NCBI GenBank assembly: GCA_050288625.1
Contig: JBNKEE010000055.1
Coordinates: 1 to 51,869, forward strand
Source: JAAGZL01 sp050288625
Lineage (GTDB): Bacteria > Pseudomonadota > Gammaproteobacteria > Chromatiales > Chromatiaceae
Length of the DNA: 51,869 nt
Reading direction: 5' to 3'
In this document: positions 8,537 to 16,906 of the stretch, one piece after another
Position numbering within the stretch: position 1 is the stretch's first letter
Layout: each line of letters starts with the position of its first letter
The notes under the pieces: model-generated
What the model was told of the DNA's origin: nothing
What the model saw: only the letters and a program-made list of their open reading frames with translations
Database searches by the model: none
Position numbers and translations under genes: made by a program

Positions 8537-9166
8537 CTATTTGAAGCTGCCGTAATAATTTACCAAGGCTTCGATGTCATTGTCTTGCACTTTCTCCAAC
8601 CTACGCCTCATCTTTTTGGAAATGGGTCTCTTTCCGGTTCTAAACTCTTTGAGAGTATGCCTCAGATAAGGCATCCATTGTCCGGCCGGTATGCCAGCGT
8701 CATCTTCCGACATGGTGCCTCCCTCGGAGTGACATTTCTCGCAGTATTTATCGTGTACACTTTTACCCTTTTTAGCTAGATTTGCGTCAAAGGCCTGATC
8801 AGCTCGAACAAATTGCTGTTTTGAGAAGTATCCCGCTATTGCTTCTATGTCCTCATCACTAAAGTCTTTGACGATTTGGCACATATCTGTTTTTTCGCCT
8901 TTGTTGCTACCAGCACGATATTTAGTTTCAGGGCAGTCGCGTTCACTGGTTTGATAGTATCCTAAATTATTTATTATGAACTCGGCAGAATAACCGCCTA
9001 TGATAGGTATGTCAGATTCTTTACTGGCCCCGGCATTACCGTGACAATCAGTGCATACTGAAACAAGTTTTTCAACATCCGCTGCATAAACGCTAGATAA
9101 GAGAAGGAAGCCAGTTACAATAACCCCAATTCTTAAAGCACCGGCAAGTGGTTGATATGACTTCAT
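8537..9166 (-). CDS. Diheme c-type cytochrome (c4/FccA-like)
   Basis: Exported cytochrome c of 209 aa with two heme-attachment motifs, CTDCH (about residues 38-42) and CEKCH (142-146). Likely distal Met ligands are M95 (TDMCQIV, before FSDEDIEAIAGYF) and M186 (before the second DIEALVNYY). This repeated two-domain layout is that of cytochrome c4 and the diheme subunit FccA of flavocytochrome c sulfide dehydrogenase. No FccB or oxidase gene is adjacent, so its partner is unknown. I chose ATG at 9166 because it has a strong GAGAGGAAG site 5-7 nt upstream and starts a clean signal peptide ending in SVYAA. The frame stays open to 9229. Confidence 0.9.
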   Translation of the reverse strand: MKSYQPLAGALRIGVIVTGFLLLSSVYAADVEKLVSVCTDCHGNAGASKESDIPIIGGYSAEFIINNLGYYQTSERDCPETKYRAGSNKGEKTDMCQIVKDFSDEDIEAIAGYFSKQQFVRADQAFDANLAKKGKSVHDKYCEKCHSEGGTMSEDDAGIPAGQWMPYLRHTLKEFRTGKRPISKKMRRRLEKVQDNDIEALVNYYGSFK

Positions 9167-9306
9167 GAAAGCTTCCTCTCTTTGGTTGTACAACTGACCG
9201 CCAGAATCACGGGCACTCCATATCAACATTTTTTTATTTTATGCTGCTGTGAGAAACTTTGGTACGTCAATCGCAGGATTTTATTGTGTTATAGAATTTA
9301 GTTGTT

Positions 9307-10128
9307 TTATATATCAAACTCCGCCCAGATTGGGCAGTGGTCTGATGGACGTTCCATGGCTCGTATATCATAGGCGATCCCTGCACCTATACAGCGTGAA
9401 CTTAGTCCTTTGCTAGCCAGTATCAAGTCGATACGTAATCCGCGTCTTGGTTCTCTGTCAAAGCCGCGCGAGCGATAGTCAAACCAACTGAATTGGTCAT
9501 CAATGTCAGGATAGTGGCTGCGAAAGGTGTCTTTTAATCCCCACTCTTTTAGATGCTGTATCCACTCTCGTTCTTCTGGTAGGAAGCTGCACTTTCCTGT
9601 GCGTAGCCAGCGTTTGGCGTTTTCCTTGCCTATGCCTATGTCATTGTCTACTGGCGCAATATTCATGTCGCCGATAACCAGAAGTTGATCATCAGGAGTG
9701 AAATTGTCGTTCAGATAGCTCAATAGGTCAGAGTAGAATTTCTCTTTGGCGGGAAATTTAGTTGGATGGTTGCGTTCTTCGCCCTGTGGAAAATAGCCGT
9801 TTATGATTGTTATCTCACTGCCATTTTCTAGATTATATCTTGCGCTTATAAAACGGCGCTGGGCATCATCAGGATCAGAGGGGAATCCCATTTGCACTGT
9901 TGCTGGCGCTTGTTTGGAAAGTAGGGCAACCCCATAGTGGGTCTTCTGACCGAAGTAGTGCGGTATATAACCGAGATCAGAAATCATGTGCAGAGGGAAG
10001 TCATCATCCTGAACCTTAGTTTCTTGTATTCCTATTATGTCAGGGTTATATCTCTGTTTTAGTGCTTCCAATTGATGTTGTCTGGTACGGATTCCATTAG
10101 TGTTGAAGGAGACGATTTTTATACGCAC
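9307..10128 (-). CDS. xthA: Exodeoxyribonuclease III (AP endonuclease)
   Basis: Mg2+-dependent nuclease of the exonuclease III/endonuclease-exonuclease-phosphatase family, which cleaves DNA at abasic sites in base-excision repair. Motifs in order are KIVSFNTNGIR, IIGIQETKV (metal-binding Glu), GVALLSK, LVIGDMNIAP (catalytic Asp/Asn), IDLILAS and the terminal SDHCPIWAEF (catalytic His). The length of 273 aa matches E. coli XthA (268). The start is GTG at 10128 with a weak upstream purine stretch. It is transcribed on its own, divergently from zapE. Confidence 0.95.
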   Translation of the reverse strand: MRIKIVSFNTNGIRTRQHQLEALKQRYNPDIIGIQETKVQDDDFPLHMISDLGYIPHYFGQKTHYGVALLSKQAPATVQMGFPSDPDDAQRRFISARYNLENGSEITIINGYFPQGEERNHPTKFPAKEKFYSDLLSYLNDNFTPDDQLLVIGDMNIAPVDNDIGIGKENAKRWLRTGKCSFLPEEREWIQHLKEWGLKDTFRSHYPDIDDQFSWFDYRSRGFDREPRRGLRIDLILASKGLSSRCIGAGIAYDIRAMERPSDHCPIWAEFDI

Positions 10129-10283
10129 TTTCTCATTCCCGTGATGTTTAATCTATAAGTGTATTCTATAGTTAGAATTACACAGTAAAATAATGTGTAA
10201 TTATGTTTGCATCTGATGACATGTATGGGATCATCGTCATATCAGGCAAGAGTATAACCCATGGTTGATAGCGATACATTTTA

Positions 10284-11384
10284 GTGATGAAGCCAATAGA
10301 TTACTACCAGGTCAGGATTGCTAGCGGGGTAGCTCAGCCGGATAAGTGCCAAGCCAATGTAGTGAATGCCCTGCAAAACCTATACGAACGTTTGCTTAGT
10401 TCAGAAACACAGCAGGCATCTGGCCTGTTTAGAAAATTGCTCAAAAAGAAGAACAATTATATCGCCCCAGAAACAGGCTTATATATATGGGGTGGGGTAG
10501 GGAGTGGTAAGACCTGGTTAGTCGATATCTTCTACAATCAACTGCCCATAAATGCAAAGATGCGCAGCCATTTTCATCACTTCATGAGGGAGACACATGA
10601 GGCGCTTGATAGGCTGAAGGGGCAGCGTGATCCTCTCGAAGTTTATGCAGAACAGCTTGCACGCAAGATACGGGTGCTGTGTCTTGATGAGTTTATCGTC
10701 ATAGATATAACTGACGCTATGATCCTGGCGCAATTGCTAAAGGCGCTGTTTGCTCGTGGCGTAACTCTAGTAACAACTTCCAATACCATGCCAGATAATC
10801 TGTATGAGAATGGCCTGCAACGGGCAAATTTCCTCCCAGCAATTGAGATGCTGAAACAACATACTCAGGTTATAAAACTCGATAGCGCAATCGATTACCG
10901 ATTACGTTATCTCGAGCAAGCCAAGGTGTACCACACACCACTAGGAACGGATGTGGAAAAACACCTTGCTGAGGAATTTGATCGGCTTGCACCTGAGGAT
11001 GGGTGTGAAGGTGGGTCAGTTCATGTCTTTGGCAGAGATATCCCAATAAGAAGAGTAGCGGATGATCTTATCTGGTTTGATTTTATGGCCCTGTGTGGCC
11101 CACCTAGAAGTCAGGCAGATTATTTAGAAATAGCCCGTTGTTATCATACTGTGATTATCTCTGACGTTCCTATTTTAGACTCATCGTTGGATGATGCCAC
11201 CAGACGTTTTATCTATCTGATAGATGAGTTCTATGATAGAGGGGTAAAACTAATTCTGAGTGCAGCAGTTCCTCCTGAGTCTCTGTATCAAGGCAAGAGA
11301 TTGGCGTTCGATTTTAAGCGAGTAAAGAGTCGCTTGTTAGAGATGCAATCAGAAGCATACCTTGCATTGGAACATAGACCATAA
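10284..11384 (+). CDS. zapE: AFG1-family ATPase, cell division protein ZapE
   Basis: A 366-aa P-loop ATPase of the AFG1/ZapE family; in E. coli ZapE interacts with FtsZ rings and is needed under low oxygen and other stress. Walker A is GGVGSGKT (about residues 73-80), followed by the conserved FHHFM, the Walker B RVLCLDEF, the sensor TTSNTMPDNLYENGLQR and FLPAIEML. The start is GTG 10284 or the adjacent ATG 10287; neither has a strong ribosome-binding site. It is separated by about 44 nt from the following HD-GYP gene. Confidence 0.95.
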   Translation: MMKPIDYYQVRIASGVAQPDKCQANVVNALQNLYERLLSSETQQASGLFRKLLKKKNNYIAPETGLYIWGGVGSGKTWLVDIFYNQLPINAKMRSHFHHFMRETHEALDRLKGQRDPLEVYAEQLARKIRVLCLDEFIVIDITDAMILAQLLKALFARGVTLVTTSNTMPDNLYENGLQRANFLPAIEMLKQHTQVIKLDSAIDYRLRYLEQAKVYHTPLGTDVEKHLAEEFDRLAPEDGCEGGSVHVFGRDIPIRRVADDLIWFDFMALCGPPRSQADYLEIARCYHTVIISDVPILDSSLDDATRRFIYLIDEFYDRGVKLILSAAVPPESLYQGKRLAFDFKRVKSRLLEMQSEAYLALEHRP

Positions 11385-11427
11385 TATAAGGGACAACGAA
11401 TCAGCCTACATGAAAGGAGATTATCTG

Positions 11428-12516
11428 GTGGAAGGGAATGAAAATCATATTGGCCATAAGATAGTAAACTTGCATGAACAGATGCGTAGTGTTTGGCCAC
11501 ATCTCTGTCGCATCGCTATTGCAATATATGATGATAAAACAGATCTTCTAAAAACATTTGTTAACAGCACTGATGGCGCGAAAGCTCTTTCTCATTATAG
11601 TGTAAAGCTAGATTCTGTTCCGTCACTCAAAGAGTTAGCCGAAACTCGTAAACCAAGGGTAATTAACGATCTTGAGGTTTTGTCCTCATCTAACTCCCAA
11701 CATACAAAATGGTTGTTAGAACAAGGATTTAAATCCAGTTATACAGTGCCAATACACGGACATGAAAGTTTAATTGGTTTTTTGTTTTTTGATGCAAATA
11801 AAACAGACTATTTTGTTGACCTGATTGTAAATAACCTTTCGGTATATTCCGAGTTGATAGGGGCCTTACTGATAAATGAGTTTGCCCCAATACACACCTT
11901 ACGAGGCATCCTGAACACCGCAAAGCATTTCACCTACCAACGCGACGAAGAGACGTCTGGCCATATTCAAAGAATGTCTCATTACTCTCATCTCATAGCC
12001 ATGAAGCTGGCGGATAAGCTTGATCTTTCCGATGATTATATTGAGTACATACTGCGCTATTCACCCTTACATGATATTGGAAAGATTGGGATACCAGATT
12101 ATATTCTGCTAAAGGCTGGACCCCTTACCTTAGATGAGTACGAGGTGGCACGGGAACATGTACCTAGGGGACTTGAAATTATCGATGCCATAATAGATGA
12201 ATTCGATCTGGGACACCTGGCTCACTTAGAAATACTGAGAAATATTATAAGTAGCCATCATGAGCGCTACGATGGCTCAGGGTACCCTAAAGGGCTTGTG
12301 GGTGAAAAAATCCCTCTAGAAGGGCGCATTGTTGCAACAGCTGATGTTTTAGACGCCCTTACTGCCAGGAGACAGTACAAATGGGCTTGGGGATTTGATG
12401 AGTCTGTAAATTATCTCTGCGAGAATGCCAATTCAATGTTTGATCCTGATTGTGTATCCATAGTGGATAGGAACAGGGATGAATTTAAAGAAATTCTCAT
12501 GACATTTCAGGAGTAA
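11428..12516 (+). CDS. GAF domain plus HD-GYP phosphodiesterase
   Basis: Predicted cyclic-di-GMP phosphodiesterase of about 362 aa. The N-terminal half (~15-155) looks like a GAF sensor. The C-terminal half is an HD-GYP domain with HDIGKIGIPD (HD at about 215-216) and HHERYDGSGYPKG (GYP at about 285-287), so both signatures are intact. I prefer the GTG at 11428, because AAGGAGA lies exactly 7 nt upstream. The frame is open back to 11362, with an ATG at 11410 that has no such site. There are no transmembrane segments, so it is cytoplasmic. It follows zapE but has its own strong translation signal. Confidence 0.88.
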   Translation: MEGNENHIGHKIVNLHEQMRSVWPHLCRIAIAIYDDKTDLLKTFVNSTDGAKALSHYSVKLDSVPSLKELAETRKPRVINDLEVLSSSNSQHTKWLLEQGFKSSYTVPIHGHESLIGFLFFDANKTDYFVDLIVNNLSVYSELIGALLINEFAPIHTLRGILNTAKHFTYQRDEETSGHIQRMSHYSHLIAMKLADKLDLSDDYIEYILRYSPLHDIGKIGIPDYILLKAGPLTLDEYEVAREHVPRGLEIIDAIIDEFDLGHLAHLEILRNIISSHHERYDGSGYPKGLVGEKIPLEGRIVATADVLDALTARRQYKWAWGFDESVNYLCENANSMFDPDCVSIVDRNRDEFKEILMTFQE

Positions 12517-12625
12517 AACTTGATTACTTTGCACAAAGTGTAGCTGTGGATGCCAGTGTTTAGTGTGTGTTTTTTACAACAGTCAGTAATATATAAACAT
12601 ATAATGATTTTTTTGTGATTAGTGA

Positions 12626-12654
12626 TTGACAAATATCAACCAATTCAGCAGGAT
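12626..12654 (+). promoter_or_regulatory. Possible sigma-70 promoter upstream of the FadL-type porin gene
   Basis: A perfect -35 box TTGACA (12626-12631) is followed after 17 bp by CAGGAT (12649-12654), a poor -10 with three matches. It lies about 90 bp upstream of the porin ATG in the only gap between it and the HD-GYP gene. The -35 is convincing, the -10 is not. Confidence 0.35.
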
Positions 12655-12742
12655 GTGGGTTAAATTACGTGCTAACGCGATTGAGGCATGGATATAGTTG
12701 TTACTATGGCATGTATCATAAACATCAACACCTGGAGGGGAT

Positions 12743-14020
12743 ATGCGAAACAAACAACACCTAGCTTGGGCAGCGGCCTTACTTCTGGCTATACCTGCGT
12801 CCTCTATGGCTACCAACGGTTATTTTTCCCATGGTTATGGGACAAAGAGCAAAGGCTTGGCAGGAGGTGGTATCGCTCTCCCACAAGACGCTATGGCTGC
12901 AGCAACTAACCCAGCCGGTATGGTTTGGGTAGGTGACAGGATGGATTTGGGTGCCGCGCTATTTTCTCCACATCGTGAATATACGGCTGATACTGGTGCG
13001 TTCAATGTGATGGGTGGAAATCACGACAGTGACAATACACTCTTCCTGATCCCACATTTTGCTTGGAATTACATGCTGGATGAGAACAGCTCTTACGGTG
13101 TGACAGTCTACGGCAATGGGGGTATGAATACCGAGTATACAAATCAGGGAGGAGGTGTGTTTTTTGCCGGGACAGCAGGCGTTGACCTTTCACAGCTGTT
13201 TGTTAATTTGAGCTATGCCAGAAAATTCAATGGGAATGCGTCCTGGGGTGCTAGCCTTATTCTGGCGGCACAGGCATTCAAGGCATATGGACTTGGAACA
13301 TTTGCTGGTTTTGTCGCAAATCCACCAGCATCTGATCTGACTGATAATGGACATGACATTTCGTACGGTGCGGGTCTCAAGTTTGGTATCCAAGGCGAAA
13401 TTGCAAACGGTCTGACCTTGGCAGGATCCTACCAGTCCAAGATTAGGATGTCAGAGTTTGACGATTATAAAGATTTGTTTGCCGAAGATGGTGACTTCGA
13501 TATACCTGCAACAGCTACTATCGGGCTGGCTTGGAAAGCAGCACCTAACCATACCCTGACCTTCGACGTCCAACGCATTTGGTATGGTAGTGTGGATTCC
13601 ATAGCTAATCCGATGGGCGATCTATTCAATTGTCCAGCTCTTGGCGGTGCAGATCAGGAAAGTTGTCTCGGCGGCAATAATGGCGCCGGTTTTGGCTGGG
13701 ATGATATGACTGTTTATAAACTTGGGTGGCAGTACCAACCGAACAATTTGTGGACTGTGCGACTCGGATACAGTTATGGGAAACAACCGATTGATTCGGA
13801 TGATGTGACGTTTAATATACTTGCTCCTGGGGTAATGGAACAGCATTATACAATTGGTTTTACGCGTAAGATGGGTAAGGATCAGGAGTTGAACTTTGCT
13901 GCAATGTATTCACCACGTGAATCTGTTCATGGAACAAACCCGTTTAGTGGCGGTGCTCAAAATGTAGAGATTGAAATGTACCAGTACGAGGTAGAACTTA
14001 GCTACTCTTGGTTGTTTTAA
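12743..14020 (+). CDS. OmpP1/FadL/TodX family outer-membrane channel
   Basis: Outer-membrane beta-barrel of 425 aa for uptake of hydrophobic compounds such as long-chain fatty acids or hydrocarbons. A signal peptide (AALLLAIPASSMA, cleavage near residue 23) is followed by the family's N-terminal hatch signature: NGYFSHGYGTKSKGLAGGG and then AMAAATNPAGM. The barrel ends with an aromatic C-terminal residue (LSYSWLF), as expected for BAM-dependent assembly. A strong ribosome-binding site (GGAGGGG) precedes ATG 12743. No beta-oxidation genes are adjacent, so the substrate is open. Confidence 0.92.
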   Translation: MRNKQHLAWAAALLLAIPASSMATNGYFSHGYGTKSKGLAGGGIALPQDAMAAATNPAGMVWVGDRMDLGAALFSPHREYTADTGAFNVMGGNHDSDNTLFLIPHFAWNYMLDENSSYGVTVYGNGGMNTEYTNQGGGVFFAGTAGVDLSQLFVNLSYARKFNGNASWGASLILAAQAFKAYGLGTFAGFVANPPASDLTDNGHDISYGAGLKFGIQGEIANGLTLAGSYQSKIRMSEFDDYKDLFAEDGDFDIPATATIGLAWKAAPNHTLTFDVQRIWYGSVDSIANPMGDLFNCPALGGADQESCLGGNNGAGFGWDDMTVYKLGWQYQPNNLWTVRLGYSYGKQPIDSDDVTFNILAPGVMEQHYTIGFTRKMGKDQELNFAAMYSPRESVHGTNPFSGGAQNVEIEMYQYEVELSYSWLF

Positions 14021-14045
14021 TCTCGGTTTAGCAGAAGCAATAAAT

Positions 14046-14074
14046 AAAAAGCCCGCTGTATAGCGGGCTTTTTT
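14046..14074. terminator. Bidirectional intrinsic terminator
   Basis: A perfect 11-bp stem, AAAAAGCCCGC (14046-14056) and GCGGGCTTTTT (14063-14073), with loop TGTATA. The A-run on one side and T-run on the other make it work in both directions. It lies 25 nt after the porin gene and 2 nt beyond the stop of the convergent mepA. Confidence 0.95.
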
Positions 14075-14076
14075 AT

Positions 14077-15048
14077 CTAACGAAGATATCCAGCTGTAGG
14101 AGGGGATTTCTTGTTTTCTTGGTTTATCTTGGCGGCTACCTTTTCCCCCTTCTTGTCAATGTCTTGCTTATTCAGGACGATGGTACATTGCTTAGGTAGA
14201 TCTGCAAGTCTTATGTCTCGCTTTTTAGCAACCTTTTCACCAGGTTTTGGTACATGCCGATAAGGTTTGTCAGATAGCCACCAGGCCAATTTTGCTCCGC
14301 ACTCTGGTCCAGGTGGAGGTGCGGGTTGGTTTGTGCAACTGTGATCGCCTTGGGGGCATCTCAGGCGTACGTGAAAATGGTAGTGATGTCCATACCAAGG
14401 TCTGAGCTTGCTCATCCAAGATGAACTGTCCTTTTGTCCTTTAGACCAGTCACACATCTGTTTTTTAATAGCTGGATGAATAAATATCCTTGCGACCTTC
14501 TTGTCTGAGGCAGCACGGCGTAGTAACTTTGCGTGTTTGGTTGTCCATGTTTTTGGGTTGATCTCGCTGCGGCTCTTGATCATGGACACAGCGCTTACAT
14601 TCTCACGCTCTTTATTGGTGAGCGTTTTCTTAGGCGCGGGTTTGAGCCAGATATCCACGTCCAGACCTACCTGGTGACTAGCATGTCCTCCCGGCATGGG
14701 GCCTCCCCTTGGCTGGGTCAGGTCTCCCACCAACAGCCCGGTCCACCCGTCTTTTTCCTTGGTGTCTTTTGCTAATCTCTCAATAAAATCTATAAGCTCC
14801 GGGTGTCCCCAGTATCTATTGCGACTAAGGCGCATGGTCTGCCAACCTATGCCGTTTGCTGGTAGTGCCTCTGCGCCAGCAAGGCAACCCTTGGCATACC
14901 CCCCAATGGCGTGCGGTTCCATCGGAGCTGGATCCTTTATTTGACTGAACAGTTTTTTTGCCGGAGTAGACGTGCTTCTTTTTATCTCTTTGGCTTCCGC
15001 CATGCTGGAGAAAGCAAACACAAGTATAAGGCACAATAGAATTCTCAA
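14077..15048 (-). CDS. mepA: Penicillin-insensitive murein endopeptidase
   Basis: Periplasmic LAS-family metallopeptidase that cuts the D-Ala-mDAP cross-links of peptidoglycan. A signal peptide (LLCLILVFAFSSMAEA) is followed by the zinc-site motifs HASHQVGLDVDIW (about residues 122-134) and HYHFHVRL. Paired cysteines (e.g. KGCLAGA, CPQGDHSC, GPECG) are consistent with a disulfide-stabilised exported protein. The length of 323 aa is close to E. coli MepA (274) with a longer Lys-rich C-terminus. The start is TTG at 15048, supported by GGGAG about 7 nt upstream. It converges on the porin gene through a shared terminator. Confidence 0.93.
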   Translation of the reverse strand: MRILLCLILVFAFSSMAEAKEIKRSTSTPAKKLFSQIKDPAPMEPHAIGGYAKGCLAGAEALPANGIGWQTMRLSRNRYWGHPELIDFIERLAKDTKEKDGWTGLLVGDLTQPRGGPMPGGHASHQVGLDVDIWLKPAPKKTLTNKERENVSAVSMIKSRSEINPKTWTTKHAKLLRRAASDKKVARIFIHPAIKKQMCDWSKGQKDSSSWMSKLRPWYGHHYHFHVRLRCPQGDHSCTNQPAPPPGPECGAKLAWWLSDKPYRHVPKPGEKVAKKRDIRLADLPKQCTIVLNKQDIDKKGEKVAAKINQENKKSPPTAGYLR

Positions 15049-15153
15049 CTTACATCTCCCAGGAGCTTGCGTGATACATTAAATAGTAGCATCTAAAGAT
15101 ACTTAATTATATCGCCATAAAAAACAACTAGTTATCAATCAGTTATATATTGA

Positions 15154-15564
15154 TTACCCGCTCAATATCCGTGGCCAGCGTTCGTGTGTCGCATACTCCA
15201 ATTCCGGTGTAATGGTGACTACATAGACTCTTCGTTCGTTGTTCGATCGGGCTATCAGACCCTGGATCCATTTTCCCGGAGTAATATCAAACCAGCTACT
15301 TTGGCCCTCAATATCCTTCTCCATAAACTGGGTTACCATAAGTTTGACCGGGGTGGGAAACCATCTATCCCAGCGTCCAGCATAAATAGAATCAAGCCGT
15401 GCCCATCCACCCAAGGGTAGATGTCCCGCCTGATTCTTGCGACGTCCCCAAGGTAAAATGGCTATTCCGCCTGTGCGTTTTTTCACTGGTAGGCAGGCCA
15501 TGGGGTTGGGAAAGTAGACGCGCACCTCTTTTCCGTCAACCGTATAATATATTCCACCGCACAT
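15154..15564 (-). CDS. Compact SRAP (YedK/HMCES)-like protein
   Basis: A 136-aa protein that starts MCGG, so Cys2 would become the N-terminal residue, as in SRAP proteins that trap abasic sites in single-stranded DNA. Further SRAP-like pieces in the right order are LPWGRR, WARLDS (counterpart of the NARxET motif, with Asn replaced by Trp), FMEKDIEG...WF (counterpart of FYEW, E82) and the terminal HERWPRIL (counterpart of HDRMPxIL, H127). It is much shorter than YedK (~220 aa). It begins 5 nt after the Y-family polymerase stop, so the two form an operon linking translesion synthesis with abasic-site protection. The alignment is by eye, so the assignment is probable, not proven. Confidence 0.7.
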   Translation of the reverse strand: MCGGIYYTVDGKEVRVYFPNPMACLPVKKRTGGIAILPWGRRKNQAGHLPLGGWARLDSIYAGRWDRWFPTPVKLMVTQFMEKDIEGQSSWFDITPGKWIQGLIARSNNERRVYVVTITPELEYATHERWPRILSG

Positions 15565-15569
15565 GATGG

Positions 15570-16817
15570 TTAGAGTATTGTTTCCCGATGTCCAGACGGC
15601 TTCCAGGCCGGTGCTATTACGTTTGGCATGCGGGAACGCAGTAACAGGCGCGCTGGCGCCAAGGTAAACTCACCGTAGCGCCGGTTTATATCGTCGCGGG
15701 TTCTATTTAGGCATTCCAGTCGTCCTCTATCCAAAGCAAACATCTCTACCTGTATGTTTTTGGGGCGAGGGTCCAGTGCCGTAACCTGAACTTGGAATAC
15801 TGGTTCACCATGCCATTTACGAGATATGAATATGTGGCACAGGGCCATAATATCTGGTCCATGATCTGTGGGTAGAGCGGGGCGGTACTTGCCGGATATC
15901 CATCCGTTAGCAGTGCGTAGTCCTATAAAAAAGTGTCCGGCCAGAAAATTGTGTCGGCGCAGGCGTGCGGCAACCTTTTCAGACATGTGCAGCATGAATG
16001 CATGGATTACGCCTATATCTGTTGTATCAGGCGGCATTACCTTGCCATGTCCTATGCTCTTGGGCTCAGGCACGGATATCTTGACCGGATCTGGGTCTAG
16101 TCCTTGGGCCATGAGCCATATACGCCTACCTAAGTTACCAAAGCGTTTCCCCAGCTCACCTATGGGAAGTTTCTGCATGTCTCCGCATGTGTGTACACCC
16201 CTATCGGATAGAAACTTTCCTATACCTTTGGCTATGCCACAGAGTTCAGTTACCGGAGCGGTGGCCAAAGCCGCTTTTGATTTCCAGGGTGGTATTATGG
16301 TCAGACCATTGGGTTTATTGAATTTTGCTGCATACTTTGCGGTGGTTTTGTCTCCACTAAGTCCGATTGAACACAAAACGCCTCCTGATGCCTCCAGAAC
16401 AGCCTGCTTTGTGAGTATTGCGATCCGTTCCGGTGACCCCATGAGTCGTTGGCAGTGGGTGATATCCAGAAATGCCTCGTCCACTGAGAATACCTCCAAA
16501 TCCGGGGTCAACATGGTCAGGGCATCCATGATGTTGGATGAAACCTCGGCGTAACGCTTGGGATGAGACGGAATGCGAATAAAATCAGGGCAGAGGCGTT
16601 GTGCTTCGCGTAGACGCATGCCGGTGCGTATGCCAAAGGCCCTGGCCTCGTATGAGCAGGTAATGATGCAGGTGCCTTGAGAACCATTCGTAATGCCAAT
16701 CGGACGCCCTTGCAACTCTGGGTTGTCTAGTTGCTCTACGCTGCAGAAGAAGGCGTTCATGTCCACCAGTATGATGGCCCTTGGCCAGTGGCTATATGGA
16801 TTGACGGAGAAATTCAT
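15570..16817 (-). CDS. Y-family DNA polymerase (DinB/UmuC type)
   Basis: Error-prone translesion polymerase, 415 aa from ATG 16817. Conserved motifs are IILVDMNAFFCSVEQ (first catalytic Asp), CSYEARAFGIRTGM, the catalytic FSVDEAFLDIT and the thumb HhH region GIAKGIGKFLSDRG. The C-terminal little-finger domain is present, but I see no clear terminal beta-clamp motif. The frame extends upstream to 16883, but those extra 22 residues are hydrophobic, unlike any pol IV, and would cover the putative promoter. It is followed after 5 nt by the compact SRAP gene. The promoter region carries a GTTC-N7-GTTC direct repeat (see that entry), suggesting SOS control. Confidence 0.92.
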   Translation of the reverse strand: MNFSVNPYSHWPRAIILVDMNAFFCSVEQLDNPELQGRPIGITNGSQGTCIITCSYEARAFGIRTGMRLREAQRLCPDFIRIPSHPKRYAEVSSNIMDALTMLTPDLEVFSVDEAFLDITHCQRLMGSPERIAILTKQAVLEASGGVLCSIGLSGDKTTAKYAAKFNKPNGLTIIPPWKSKAALATAPVTELCGIAKGIGKFLSDRGVHTCGDMQKLPIGELGKRFGNLGRRIWLMAQGLDPDPVKISVPEPKSIGHGKVMPPDTTDIGVIHAFMLHMSEKVAARLRRHNFLAGHFFIGLRTANGWISGKYRPALPTDHGPDIMALCHIFISRKWHGEPVFQVQVTALDPRPKNIQVEMFALDRGRLECLNRTRDDINRRYGEFTLAPARLLLRSRMPNVIAPAWKPSGHRETIL

Positions 16818-16851
16818 AGTGATGAAATAAACGGCATCTAACAATGGAAGA

Positions 16852-16880
16852 ATAATATAGAACAAATATAGAACAAGCAA
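16852..16880 (-). promoter_or_regulatory. Putative SOS-type operator/promoter of the polymerase-SRAP operon
   Basis: On the minus strand a perfect 11-bp tandem repeat, TTGTTCTATAT twice (16876-16866 and 16865-16855), creates GTTC-N7-GTTC (16874-16860), the form known for LexA boxes of Alphaproteobacteria. It lies between a possible -35 TTGCTT (16880-16875) and -10 TATTAT (16857-16852) with a 17-bp spacer, 35-60 nt upstream of the polymerase ATG. I see no gamma-type CTG-N10-CAG box here. The repeat is certain; the LexA role is inference. Confidence 0.5.
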
Positions 16881-16906
16881 CACAAATTTTTTTGCTAGTG
16901 GAAAAT

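Noticed and set aside
10320..10350. tRNA D-arm-like string GGGGTAGCTCAGCCGG
   Set aside because: Lies in frame inside zapE and has no acceptor stem, anticodon arm or T arm around it.
15868..16554. 228-codon plus-strand open frame opposite the Y-family polymerase
   Set aside because: Fully antisense to a polymerase with intact catalytic motifs; no start signal or recognisable motif.
16818..16883. N-terminal extension of the polymerase to 16883
   Set aside because: Adds 22 hydrophobic residues unlike any Y-family polymerase and would run through the likely promoter and repeat.
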